Of a stretch of DNA of 64,000 nt, positions 1 to 7,911 are shown piece after piece. How positions within the stretch are numbered: position 1 is the first letter of the stretch; each line of letters begins with the position of its first letter. Under the pieces are notes generated by a model. That model ran no database searches and was not told the DNA's origin. It was given only the letters and a program-made list of their open reading frames with translations. Source of the stretch: Nocardia sp. NBC_01327 (GTDB taxonomy: Bacteria; Actinomycetota; Actinomycetes; Mycobacteriales; Mycobacteriaceae); contig NZ_CP108383.1 in assembly GCF_035958815.1 (NCBI RefSeq), forward strand, positions 8,990,001-9,054,000, written 5' to 3'. The position numbers were made by a program, and so were the translations under genes.

Positions 1-712
1 TGTTCTGCGCGAATTCGGCGATATCGCCCGTCGCATCCAGACTCATGACCTGCCGGCGGAATATCCACTTCACCGGCGCGATCGGCGGGAACGCGATGGG
101 CAGGCTCAGACCGAGCAGCCCCACCAGGAACGGCAGCCGCAACTTGCCGCGGTTGTAGAACGGCAGCACCGTGGTCTCGGCAATGAGCTGTCCCGCAGAA
201 CTATTGGTGAGCAGCACCGCGAGCGCGCGCCGCCGCACCTGCTCCGGATACCGCCCGGCCCAGGCCTGCAGCGTCATGCCGCCGAGGCTGTGGCCCACGA
301 TGACCGCGCGGCGGCCGGGCGCCAGGGCGGCGTCCAGCACGGCTTCGAGATCGTCGGCGAGCAGATCGGTGGTGAGCGGGGCCGTGCCCAGATCGCTCTC
401 ACCGTGCCCGCGCACGTCGTAGGCGATGACGCGGTAGTCGCCGGCGAAGGCGTTGATCTGCGGATTCCAGTACTCGAGGCAGCAGGTCCAGCCGTGCACC
501 AGCACGAGGACATCGCCGTCGGCAGGACCGTAGGCATGCACCCGCAGGTGCGCTCCGTCGGTGGTGGTGACGGGAACGACCTCGTACGGACCCGCGGGCG
601 GATTCAGATCCGCATTCGCGTAGGTCCGAGTCCGCAGGTCGGCACGGTGCGCTCGCACCCGGTTCCGGACCCACTGGGTGAGGTCCGCTCTATTAGGCAG
701 CGTTGCCCGCAT
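1..712 (-). CDS. Alpha/beta hydrolase (3' end beyond window)
   Basis: This is a partial gene read on the minus strand; its C-terminus runs off the left edge. The ATG at 712 has GGAG a few bases upstream. The visible 237 residues hold an alpha/beta-hydrolase N-terminal half: an oxyanion-type VHGWT strand near residue 73, a DVRGHGES turn, and the nucleophile elbow GHSLGG near residue 138. The acid and histidine of the triad would lie outside the window. Substrate cannot be told. A perfect inverted repeat sits 15 bases upstream of the start, suggesting local repression. Confidence 0.85.
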   Translation of the reverse strand, partial: MRATLPNRADLTQWVRNRVRAHRADLRTRTYANADLNPPAGPYEVVPVTTTDGAHLRVHAYGPADGDVLVLVHGWTCCLEYWNPQINAFAGDYRVIAYDVRGHGESDLGTAPLTTDLLADDLEAVLDAALAPGRRAVIVGHSLGGMTLQAWAGRYPEQVRRRALAVLLTNSSAGQLIAETTVLPFYNRGKLRLPFLVGLLGLSLPIAFPPIAPVKWIFRRQVMSLDATGDIAEFAQN

Positions 713-727
713 AGGACACTCCTTTGT

Positions 728-748
728 GTTACTGCTAGATACAGTAAC
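728..748. promoter_or_regulatory. Inverted-repeat operator candidate upstream of the hydrolase
   Basis: GTTACTG, a 7-base spacer, then CAGTAAC: perfect 7-bp arms, 15 bases upstream of the hydrolase ATG at 712. Size and symmetry resemble TetR-family operators. No regulator for it is identified. Confidence 0.45.
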
Positions 749-760
749 TCCCCCAGGAGC

Positions 761-778
761 GTGCTAGCTAGTGCAAGC
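761..778. promoter_or_regulatory. GTGCTAGCTAGTGCAAGC motif, shared with the hbhA-operon promoter
   Basis: This 18-base stretch matches 15 of 18 bases with positions 2590-2607, upstream of the XRE-hbhA operon. In both places it lies 40-70 bases upstream of a minus-strand start codon. It may be a binding site for the XRE protein encoded at 1994-2548; that link is inference. Confidence 0.4.
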
Positions 779-889
779 ACCCACTAATTTCGGAGACCGG
801 TGGATCTCGGAACGGGCGCGCCCGACACCGGAAAAAAATCGGCCGCCACCCCCGACCAGCGGGAATGACGGCCGAAGAAGGCGTCGGCG

Positions 890-1177
890 CTACCAGCGTG
901 GCCCGCGCTGGACCTCGTCCACTTTGGGCCGCACATCGGCCAGATAGACACCCGTGGCGACGATCGCGGCAATGCTCAAGATGTTCACCGGGTTCCGCGT
1001 CAGCAGCAATCCACCGAGCGAGGCGACCAGAATCGCCAGCCACACCGGCTTGGTCAGCTTGTCCACGGCCGGGAAGGCATCCGAGCGCTGGCGTATCGCA
1101 TGAACCAGCGCGAACACCACCATTCCGAGCTCGCACAGCAACAAGGCCGACAAAATGAATCCGGGAATTCCCATCAC
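890..1177 (-). CDS. DUF2516 family membrane protein
   Basis: A 95-residue membrane protein with a hydrophobic N-terminal helix (about residues 5-28), a second hydrophobic stretch (about 44-61) and a third (about 64-80), ending in a basic tail. It matches the DUF2516 family of actinobacteria. Its place immediately downstream of hbhA is the same as in Mycobacterium tuberculosis, where the order is TetR, DUF445, XRE, hbhA, DUF2516 (Rv0472c-Rv0476, from memory). Function is unknown. A hairpin lies between hbhA and this gene, so it may be only partly co-transcribed. Confidence 0.8.
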   Translation of the reverse strand: MMGIPGFILSALLLCELGMVVFALVHAIRQRSDAFPAVDKLTKPVWLAILVASLGGLLLTRNPVNILSIAAIVATGVYLADVRPKVDEVQRGPRW

Positions 1178-1277
1178 CCCCGACAGTCTAATTGGCCCGG
1201 CCGCGCTCCGATGGATTCGCGGCGACGGAACCGCCGGTCACCTCGCAATTCCGGCAACCACCCGCCGTGGGACGACC

Positions 1278-1310
1278 GTGGCTCCCACACAGTGAATGTG
1301 CGGGAGCCAC
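1278..1310 (-). terminator. Hairpin after hbhA
   Basis: GTGGCTCCC and GGGAGCCAC form a 9-bp stem, extended by CACA/TGTG after one mismatch, with loop GTGAA. There is no U-tract. It lies between hbhA and the DUF2516 gene and could terminate or attenuate. Confidence 0.5.
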
Positions 1311-1343
1311 AGGGTGTTTCACGTTCAGAGGGAACGCGCGACG

Positions 1344-1997
1344 TTACTTCTTGGCAGCAGGCGCGGCGGCCTTCTTGGCCGGAGCCTTCTTCGCGGGCGC
1401 CTTCTTGGCCGGCGCCGGCACGACGGGCTCGGCCTCGGTGGTCACGGCGACGACCTCGGCATCAACGGCCTCTTCGACCTCGGCGGCCGCGTCCTTGGCG
1501 ACACCCAGCAGCGGGGCGACCTGGTCGGAAACCTTGCCGAAGACATCCTGCGCCTGGGTGACCAGGTCGGTGTACAGGGTCTCGACCTGCTCGAAACGCT
1601 CTTCGAAGGTCGGGTTGGCCTTCAGCTTCTCGACGGTCTCCTCGCCGCGGGCGGCCAGGTCGGCGTAGAGGTCGATCAGCTGGTGGTAGTACTGATCGAC
1701 GAGCTTGCGCAGCTCCTCGGGGGTGGCCTTCTCACGCAGCTCGGCCAGGTCCTCCGGCAGTTCGGACGGCAGCGCGGAGATGCGCTGGCGAACGACCTCG
1801 ACCTGCTCCTGCAGGTCGGCGGGCAGGTTGGCGAAGCGCTCGCGGGCCTCTTCGACGCGGCCGGAGACGTCCACGGCGGCGGCCCGGGTGCGGACCTTCT
1901 CGACGGTGTCGAGAACCGACGCGTAGATGGCGTCACCTGCACCGACGGTCGCGTAGAGCGGCTTGGTGACGGTGGTGGTCAAGTTCGTTTCGGTCAT
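1344..1997 (-). CDS. hbhA: Heparin-binding haemagglutinin HbhA
   Basis: A 217-residue protein with an N-terminal helix, a long coiled-coil-like region rich in Glu, Arg, Leu and Ala (about residues 25-160), an Ala/Val/Glu-rich linker, and a C-terminal tail of Lys-Ala-Pro repeats (AKKAPAKK type, last 25 residues or so). That layout is diagnostic of mycobacterial/nocardial HbhA, a surface adhesin whose lysine-rich tail binds heparan sulfate. In mycobacteria the tail lysines are methylated. The ATG overlaps the stop codon of the XRE gene upstream (ATGA), with AGGAGA about ten bases before it, so translation is probably coupled. Confidence 0.92.
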   Translation of the reverse strand: MTETNLTTTVTKPLYATVGAGDAIYASVLDTVEKVRTRAAAVDVSGRVEEARERFANLPADLQEQVEVVRQRISALPSELPEDLAELREKATPEELRKLVDQYYHQLIDLYADLAARGEETVEKLKANPTFEERFEQVETLYTDLVTQAQDVFGKVSDQVAPLLGVAKDAAAEVEEAVDAEVVAVTTEAEPVVPAPAKKAPAKKAPAKKAAAPAAKK

Positions 1998-2548
1998 ATC
2001 TGTTCGTTCTCCTGGCGTGGCGGAACTTCGGTTGTTCGGTGCGGAACCTCGTTGTCCCCGAGGGCTGTGCCCTCATTTCCCCCCGGAACGCCCCCCATCG
2101 GGTCCGTCGCGTCCCCTCTGTCCTCGTTCACCGCGTTTTCCCGGCGGAACGATTCATAGATGTCCAGGAGGACCTGCTTCTGCCGCTCGGTGATTTCCGT
2201 ATCGGCCAGCAGTGCATCCCGGACCGGTCCGTGTGCCCTCTGCTCGAGGTACCCGGCCCGCATGTACAAGACCTCCGAGGAGAGCCGCAGACCCTTTGCG
2301 ATCTGCGCCAATACCTCGGCGGACGGGTTCCGCAGTCCGCGCTCGATCTGGCTGAGATACGGATTGCTCACCCCCGCCAGTTGAGCCAACTGACGCAGGG
2401 AGACCTGTGCGATCTCGCGCTGCGCCCGGATGAAGCCCCCGATATCGTGCGCCGCGTTGGCTACGCGGCCCGGTCGTTCGTCGGTGGCAGACAATTCCGT
2501 CGCCTGCGTGCCGTCGAGCTTTTCGGGAACCTCGGGATCGTGTGTCAT
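1994..2548 (-). CDS. XRE-family transcriptional regulator upstream of hbhA
   Basis: A 184-residue regulator with a Cro/CI-type helix-turn-helix at about residues 38-90 (REIAQVSLRQLAQLAGVSN, then YLSQIERG), followed by a charged C-terminal half. The ATG at 2548 has GGAAGG seven bases upstream; an in-frame ATG at 2605 would add 19 residues but lacks this site. The gene is the equivalent of M. tuberculosis Rv0474, directly before hbhA and overlapping it by four bases. The mycobacterial protein has been reported as a copper-responsive repressor (recalled literature). The promoter carries TTGC/TAGC repeats that could be its own operator. Confidence 0.88.
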   Translation of the reverse strand: MTHDPEVPEKLDGTQATELSATDERPGRVANAAHDIGGFIRAQREIAQVSLRQLAQLAGVSNPYLSQIERGLRNPSAEVLAQIAKGLRLSSEVLYMRAGYLEQRAHGPVRDALLADTEITERQKQVLLDIYESFRRENAVNEDRGDATDPMGGVPGGNEGTALGDNEVPHRTTEVPPRQENEQI

Positions 2549-2589
2549 CACTGACCTTCCGGCGGTTGTGCGGTCAATTCTAAAGGGGG

Positions 2590-2607
2590 GTGCTAACTCT
2601 TGCAAGC
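2590..2607. promoter_or_regulatory. GTGCTAACTCTTGCAAGC motif upstream of the XRE-hbhA operon
   Basis: It lies 42 bases upstream of the XRE start and matches 15 of 18 bases with 761-778. Just beyond it TGCTAGCGCAA (2612-2622) repeats the same TGCTAGC/GCAA pieces, as expected for a multi-site operator. Confidence 0.4.
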
Positions 2608-2626
2608 GCTCTGCTAGCGCAACCCG

Positions 2627-3982
2627 TCAGCCATGGAACAGCAAATTTGAAACGGCATAGATCACAAGCCCGGCCAGCGAGCCGACGACCGTGCCGTTGA
2701 TGCGGATGAACTGCAGATCGCGACCGGCGGCCAATTCGATCTTGCGACTGGCCTCGTCCGCATCCCACCGGGCAACGGTATCGCTGACCAGGGTGGCGAT
2801 CTCACTGCCGTAGTTGGCGACCAGATAGCGGACGCCGCGCTCCAGCCAGCCGTCCACTTTGTCGCGCATGCCCTGGTCCGTCGAGAGCCGCTCACCCAAT
2901 TGCTGCACATTCTCCGCAACCTTGCGGCGCAGCGTCGAATTCGGATCGTCCGCCGATTCCAGAATGAGCCGCTTGGCCGCGCGCCAGGTCGCGTGCGCCA
3001 GACCGGTGATCTCCTCGCGGCCCATCAACTCGGACTTCACCCGCTCCGCCTTCTTGATCATGGCGTCGTCGAATTGCAGATCGTGCGCGAAATCCTCGAG
3101 AAAACGATTGGCCGCCATCCGCACCTCATGATCGGGCTGCGTGCGAACCTTCCAGGTGAATTCCACCAGCTCCCGGTAAATACGTTCGGCCAGTAGCGAA
3201 TTCACGAATTTCGGGGCCCAGGACGGGGAGTCCCGATTCACGATGCGATCGATGGTCTCCTGCGAATCGAGGGCCCACTGATGGGCGCGCTCGGCCAGCA
3301 GATCCAGCAGCGGAGCCTGCCGGTTGTCGGCCAGCAGCTCCTTGAGAACCTTGCCCAGGGGCGGACCCCAGAGCGGTTCGGCAATGCGTTTGACGATGGT
3401 CTGGTCGATGATCTGCTCGACGTCCTCGTCCCGCAGGGCGCCGATCACCGCCCGCAGGATGGTGGAACTCTCCTCCGCCACCCGCTCGGCATGCTCGCGG
3501 TCCGCCATCCAGCGGCCCACGCGCAGCGAGATCTGGGTGGAATTGAGTTTCGCCACAACCACATCGGGTGAGAGGAAATTCGTGCGCACGAAATCGCCGA
3601 GCCCCGCGCCCAGCTGATCCTTCTTTTTGCGAATGATGGCGGTGTGCGGGATCGGCAGGCCCAGCGGATGCCGGAACAGCGCCGTCACCGCGAACCAGTC
3701 GGCGAGGGCGCCGACCATGCCCGCTTCCGACGCGGCTCGCACATAGCCGACCCAGCCGCCACCGTGACCACGTGATTGCGCCCACGCGCAGATCAGATAG
3801 ATCAGGGTCGCCGCCGCGAGGAAGGCCGTGGCGATGGCCTTCATCCGCCAGAGATCTTTGGCCTTGCCTTCATCACCCAGCAGGTCGGCGAAGGCTCCAC
3901 CTGGTGAAGCGGCCGGCTTCGCCGACCGCCCGCTCGATTCGAGGACCCCGGCACTGCCGGCAGGTTGCTCCATATGTTCCAT
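2627..3982 (-). CDS. DUF445 family membrane protein
   Basis: A 451-residue DUF445 protein. A first transmembrane segment lies at about residues 48-66 after a hydrophilic N-terminus, and a last one at the extreme C-terminus (GSLAGLVIYAVSNLLF). The long domain between is helical and charged, with conserved-looking pieces such as ALADWFAVTALFRHPLGLPIPHTAI-like sequence at about 95-115. The start could be either of two close Met codons (MEHMEQ). The family is widespread but has no assigned reaction. The order next to TetR and XRE-hbhA matches mycobacteria, pointing to an old conserved envelope-related neighbourhood. Confidence 0.88.
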   Translation of the reverse strand: MEHMEQPAGSAGVLESSGRSAKPAASPGGAFADLLGDEGKAKDLWRMKAIATAFLAAATLIYLICAWAQSRGHGGGWVGYVRAASEAGMVGALADWFAVTALFRHPLGLPIPHTAIIRKKKDQLGAGLGDFVRTNFLSPDVVVAKLNSTQISLRVGRWMADREHAERVAEESSTILRAVIGALRDEDVEQIIDQTIVKRIAEPLWGPPLGKVLKELLADNRQAPLLDLLAERAHQWALDSQETIDRIVNRDSPSWAPKFVNSLLAERIYRELVEFTWKVRTQPDHEVRMAANRFLEDFAHDLQFDDAMIKKAERVKSELMGREEITGLAHATWRAAKRLILESADDPNSTLRRKVAENVQQLGERLSTDQGMRDKVDGWLERGVRYLVANYGSEIATLVSDTVARWDADEASRKIELAAGRDLQFIRINGTVVGSLAGLVIYAVSNLLFHG

Positions 3983-4167
3983 TCTGCTGCTTCCCCGAAC
4001 CTACTCCCGGCCACCGGGCCGGTCCCGAACGTCCGCGATCGGGACCGTGCGAGGCTTAAGCTGAATAGGCCCAGCACAACACGCCATGTAGGGAGTTCAC
4101 CCTGTCCACCCAAAGAGCCGTCGACGCCGGCGCGCGAGCCGACGCCGCACCCCCTCGACCGGGACGG

Positions 4168-4833
4168 GTGGACGGCCGCAAGAAGCGCTGGCAGCAGCAC
4201 AAGATCGATCGCCGGGAAGAGCTGGTCGACGGCACCCTCGCCGCGATCCGCACGCGCGGCGGCGATGCCGGCATGGATGAGATCGCCGCCGAGATCGGCG
4301 TCTCCAAAACCGTGCTGTACCGGTATTTCTCGGATAAGCAGGATCTGACCCGGGCCACCATGGAGCGGTTCATCGAGACCACGCTCATGCCGCGGATCTA
4401 CGAGGCCATCAGCGATGATCTCGACGAATACCAGCTGGTGCGCAATACGCTCGCCGCGTATGTGCACACGGTCGACGCCGATACCGACGTCTACCGGTTC
4501 ATCATGGGCAACGGGGCGTCGACCGACACCTCCACGCTGGCCGACTTCGAGAAGTTGTTCGCGCAGGTGGTGTCCGCGGTCATCATCGACAAGGCGTTCA
4601 GCCGGGACGTCCAGACCGAGGGCGCCATGCTGTGGGCCTACGTGCTGGTCGGCGGCGTACAGCTGGCGACGGACTGGTGGATCACCAACCGCACCATGTC
4701 CAGCGAGGAAATGCTCGACTACCTGACCATGATGGCGTGGAGCGCCATCGAGGGCATGGTGCGCGCGGGCGGCGATCGCACCTGGTTCAACTCTCGGCCG
4801 CATCAGCTGCCGGACCCCGAAAACAAGCCCTGA
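4168..4833 (+). CDS. TetR/AcrR family transcriptional regulator
   Basis: At least 221 residues with an N-terminal TetR helix-turn-helix (about residues 20-65; EIGVSKTVLYRYFSDK is the recognition region) and an alpha-helical ligand-binding domain. It is transcribed away from the DUF445 gene, as in the mycobacterial locus. The start is uncertain. GTG 4168 has no clear ribosome site, whereas GGGAG at 4091-4095 is correctly spaced before an in-frame CTG at 4102 that would add 22 residues. The effector is unknown; the divergent membrane-protein operon is the obvious candidate target. Confidence 0.85.
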   Translation: MDGRKKRWQQHKIDRREELVDGTLAAIRTRGGDAGMDEIAAEIGVSKTVLYRYFSDKQDLTRATMERFIETTLMPRIYEAISDDLDEYQLVRNTLAAYVHTVDADTDVYRFIMGNGASTDTSTLADFEKLFAQVVSAVIIDKAFSRDVQTEGAMLWAYVLVGGVQLATDWWITNRTMSSEEMLDYLTMMAWSAIEGMVRAGGDRTWFNSRPHQLPDPENKP

Positions 4834-4973
4834 CCAAGCGCAGCATGAATTCCTGGCCGCTTGGGCTCTGGGCTGGACGATCGAGATGTGGTTAGGCTGA
4901 CACCGGCGGGCACATCGGCGTGCCCGTCAGCTTCGGCACCAATGGGGGCGCCGGTTCCAATGGAGGATCACTG

Positions 4974-6407
4974 ATGGCGAAAGAGCTGCCCACATCCAGG
5001 CTTACGCGGGGGACGAAGCTGGGGATGGCCGTCGCCGGTAATGCCATTCGTGCGCAGAAGACCCGTCGTTCCATGCGCGGGCGCTCCGAGGCGGTGCGCG
5101 AGCGGATGGCCGAGGAGTCGATGATCCGGGCCACCGAGCAGATGGTCATGGTGCTGGGCACCATGAAGGGCGTCGCCATGAAGCTCGGGCAGATGCTGTC
5201 GGTGCTCGACTTCGATCTGGTGCCGCCCGAACATCGCGAGCGCTTCCAGCGGCGACTGGCCGTCCTGCGCGACAGCGCGCCCTCGGTGTCCTTCGAGGTG
5301 ATGCGCGCGGTCATCGAGGAGGACTACGGCCGAACCCTCGAGCAGGTGTTCGCCGAATTCGAACCGGAACCCATTGCCGCCGCCTCCATCGGCCAGGTGT
5401 ACCGGGCAAAACTGCACGACGGCCGGACCGTCGCGGTGAAGGTGCAGTACCCGGGCATCGATGCCGCGGTGCGCGCGGACCTGAAGAACCTGGCCATGTT
5501 CCGGCGCATTCTGCAATCGGCCATGCCGTGGGTGACCCCGGCCGTGCTGGACGAATTGCGGCTGAATCTGGAGAGCGAACTCGACTACGTCGCCGAGGCG
5601 AACACCCAGTCGCAGATCGCGGCGCTGTACAGCGGGCATCCGTTCATCGCGGTGCCGGACACCATGCCGGAGCTGTCCTCGCAGCGGGTGCTGGTGAGCG
5701 AATACTTCCCGGGCCGCAGTTTCGGGGATATCCGGGCGCTGCCTGCCGAGGAGCGCAATCGGATCGGCGAGATCATCTACCGGTTCTATGTGGGTTCGCT
5801 GTTCACGTTCAACGAGTTCTGCGGCGACCCGCATCCGGGCAATCTGCTGCTGGGCGCGGACGGCAAGGTGGCGTTCCTGGACTTCGGGCTCTACAACCGG
5901 ATGGATCCGGAGCATGTGGAATTCGAGGCCACCTGTATTCGCGCCGCGGCCGAGGATCGCGCGGAGGAACTGCGCGATCTGATGGTGCAGCGCGGCGTCA
6001 TCGACTCCCCCGACGAGATCACTCCCGAGGAGTGTCTGGAGTACGTGCTGTCCGCCTGCGAATGGGCGCTGGTCGACGAAGACCTCACCATCACACCGGA
6101 ATTGGCGTCGGGCGCGTTCATCCTGGCGGTCGATCCGCGGGGCAGCGAGTTCGCGGGCATGAAGCAGCAGAATCTGCCGCCGGAGCACCTGTTCTCGCGC
6201 CGCGCCGAATTCCTCACCTTCGGGGTGCTGGGTCAGCTGGAGGCGACGGCCAATTGGCATCGCATCGCCCGGGAATGGCTCTACGGCGACGACCCGGTCA
6301 CCGAACTCGGTCGCGCACACCGGGAATGGCTGTCCACCCGCCCCGCGCCCGTGCCCACCACCGGCCCCAAGAAGAAGACCACTCGTAAACGCGCCGCTAA
6401 GGCGTAA
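4974..6407 (+). CDS. ABC1/UbiB-family atypical kinase
   Basis: 477 residues of the ABC1 (ADCK/UbiB) protein-kinase-like family. Visible hallmarks are the KxGQ-type motif MKLGQMLS (about residue 63), the Ala-rich nucleotide loop AAASIGQVYRAK (about 137), the lysine strand VAVKVQYPG, DPHPGN (about 286) and the metal-binding LDFGLYN (about 303). The tail is basic (KKKTTRKRAAK). ATG 4974 is chosen because GGAGGA lies seven bases before it; an earlier in-frame GTG at 4920 lacks such a site. In other bacteria the family supports isoprenoid-lipid or quinone metabolism; the role here is not known. Confidence 0.88.
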   Translation: MAKELPTSRLTRGTKLGMAVAGNAIRAQKTRRSMRGRSEAVRERMAEESMIRATEQMVMVLGTMKGVAMKLGQMLSVLDFDLVPPEHRERFQRRLAVLRDSAPSVSFEVMRAVIEEDYGRTLEQVFAEFEPEPIAAASIGQVYRAKLHDGRTVAVKVQYPGIDAAVRADLKNLAMFRRILQSAMPWVTPAVLDELRLNLESELDYVAEANTQSQIAALYSGHPFIAVPDTMPELSSQRVLVSEYFPGRSFGDIRALPAEERNRIGEIIYRFYVGSLFTFNEFCGDPHPGNLLLGADGKVAFLDFGLYNRMDPEHVEFEATCIRAAAEDRAEELRDLMVQRGVIDSPDEITPEECLEYVLSACEWALVDEDLTITPELASGAFILAVDPRGSEFAGMKQQNLPPEHLFSRRAEFLTFGVLGQLEATANWHRIAREWLYGDDPVTELGRAHREWLSTRPAPVPTTGPKKKTTRKRAAKA

Positions 6408-6428
6408 CCCCACCGGACGGGAAATACT

Positions 6429-7670
6429 ATGGCTGACAGGGAATTCGACCTCGCGCTATTCGGTGCGACAGGCTTCGTCGGCAAGCTGACGGCGGAGTAT
6501 CTGGCGGAGGCCGCCCCTGCCGGGGCGCGCATCGCCCTCGCCGGGCGGTCGCTCGAGAAGCTCACCGCAGTGCGGGCCGAACTCGGCCCGGGTGCGGCGG
6601 ATTGGCCGCTGGTGCAGGCTGATTCGACCGACCAGGCCAGCCTCAACGCGCTCGCCGCGCGGACGAAGGTCGTCGTCTCGACCGTGGGGCCGTACCTGCG
6701 CTACGGGCTGCCGCTGGTGGAGGCATGCGCCGAAAACGGTACGCACTACGCCGATCTCACCGGTGAGCCGCTGTTCATTCGCGAATGCATCGACCGTTTC
6801 GGGGAACGGGCCGCCGAGACCGGCGCCAAGATCGTGAATTCCGCGGGCTACGACTCGATTCCGTCCGATCTGAGCGTGTACCAGCTCTACAAGCGCACCG
6901 TCGAGGACAACACCGGCGAGCTCACCGATGTCACCCTGGTGGCCTGGCTCAAGGGCGGCGTGAGCGGCGGCACCGTCGATTCCGGCCGCGCCATGATGGA
7001 AGCCATTGCGGCGGACCCGAAGAAGGGCGCGATCATGTCGCACCCGTATTCGCTGAGCCCCGACAAGGCCATGGAGCCCGATGTCGGCCGCCAGAGCGAT
7101 CAGGCCCTGGAGCGCGCGTCGAATATCGATCCGAGCCTGGACGGCTGGGTGGCCACCTTCATCATGGGCGCGCACAACACCAAGATCGTGCGCCGCAGCA
7201 ATGGCCTGCTGGGCTGGCCGTACGGCAAGAACTTCCGCTACCGCGAGGTCATGAGCGCCGGTAAGTCCGCCACCGCGCCGCTGGTCGCGGCGGGCATGGC
7301 CGGCGGCATCGTCGCCACCATGGCGGCGGGCGCGGTGCTCTCCCGCGTGGCCGTCGGCCGCAGGCTGCTGGACCGCCTGGTCCCCAAGCCCGGCACCGGC
7401 CCGAGCGAAAAGGCCCGCAAGAGCGGCTGGTTCACCATGCGCACCTTCGCCCGCACCACCTCCGGCGCCAAGTACGTGTGCACCTTCGCGGGCAAGGGCG
7501 ATCCGGGCTACGCCGCCACCGCCGTCATGCTCGGCGAATCCGGCCTCACCCTGGCCTTCGACCAGCTCTCCGAACTGGCCGGCATCCTCACCCCCGCCGC
7601 CGCCATGGGCGACGCCCTCACCGACCGCCTCCGCAAGGCGGGCATGACGATCGACGTCGACATCGCCTGA
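6429..7670 (+). CDS. Saccharopine-dehydrogenase-like NADP-binding reductase (trans-acting enoyl reductase family)
   Basis: 413 residues starting with a Rossmann fold: the GATGFVGK dinucleotide loop is at residues 11-18 and AGRS at about 38, typical of NADP binding. The rest follows the saccharopine dehydrogenase-like family that includes the mycobacterial trans-acting enoyl reductase Rv2953. Those proteins reduce polyketide or lipid intermediates. No PKS gene is nearby, so a lipid reductase role is inference. The gene starts 21 bases after the ABC1 kinase and may be co-transcribed. It ends before a 13-bp hairpin. Confidence 0.82.
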   Translation: MADREFDLALFGATGFVGKLTAEYLAEAAPAGARIALAGRSLEKLTAVRAELGPGAADWPLVQADSTDQASLNALAARTKVVVSTVGPYLRYGLPLVEACAENGTHYADLTGEPLFIRECIDRFGERAAETGAKIVNSAGYDSIPSDLSVYQLYKRTVEDNTGELTDVTLVAWLKGGVSGGTVDSGRAMMEAIAADPKKGAIMSHPYSLSPDKAMEPDVGRQSDQALERASNIDPSLDGWVATFIMGAHNTKIVRRSNGLLGWPYGKNFRYREVMSAGKSATAPLVAAGMAGGIVATMAAGAVLSRVAVGRRLLDRLVPKPGTGPSEKARKSGWFTMRTFARTTSGAKYVCTFAGKGDPGYAATAVMLGESGLTLAFDQLSELAGILTPAAAMGDALTDRLRKAGMTIDVDIA

Positions 7671-7700
7671 CGCGCAAGCATTTCCCTCCCCGCGAACTCA

Positions 7701-7742
7701 CCTCCCGCGCACGCAATAGCCTGCTGATCCGTGCGCGGGAGG
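7701..7742 (+). terminator. Long hairpin after the reductase gene
   Basis: CCTCCCGCGCACG (7701-7713) pairs perfectly with CGTGCGCGGGAGG (7730-7742) around a 16-base loop. There is no U-tract. It probably ends the kinase-reductase unit. Bases 7743-7911 hold nothing recognisable. Confidence 0.6.
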
Positions 7743-7911
7743 AGCGTGTGCGTGGCAGCAGAACTCGGGAGGGGCTGCGGCTCGATGAGATCGCCGCGCT
7801 GAGGCTTGTGTGGCGCCGCCGCCACTTCTGCTGCGCTGCCGCCTATTACCCGCTCCGCGTGAGCGGCTCCCGTAGCGCTCAGCGCGGCGACCGGTTCCCG
7901 CGATGCGGCTA

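Noticed and set aside
1296..2159. Long plus-strand frame opposite hbhA
   Set aside because: It is the GC-rich mirror of hbhA and the XRE gene; no domain or ribosome site, and the minus-strand products are clearly recognisable.
4968..6413. 481-codon minus-strand frame across the ABC1 kinase
   Set aside because: Composition is typical of antisense GC-rich shadow frames; all kinase motifs are on the plus strand.
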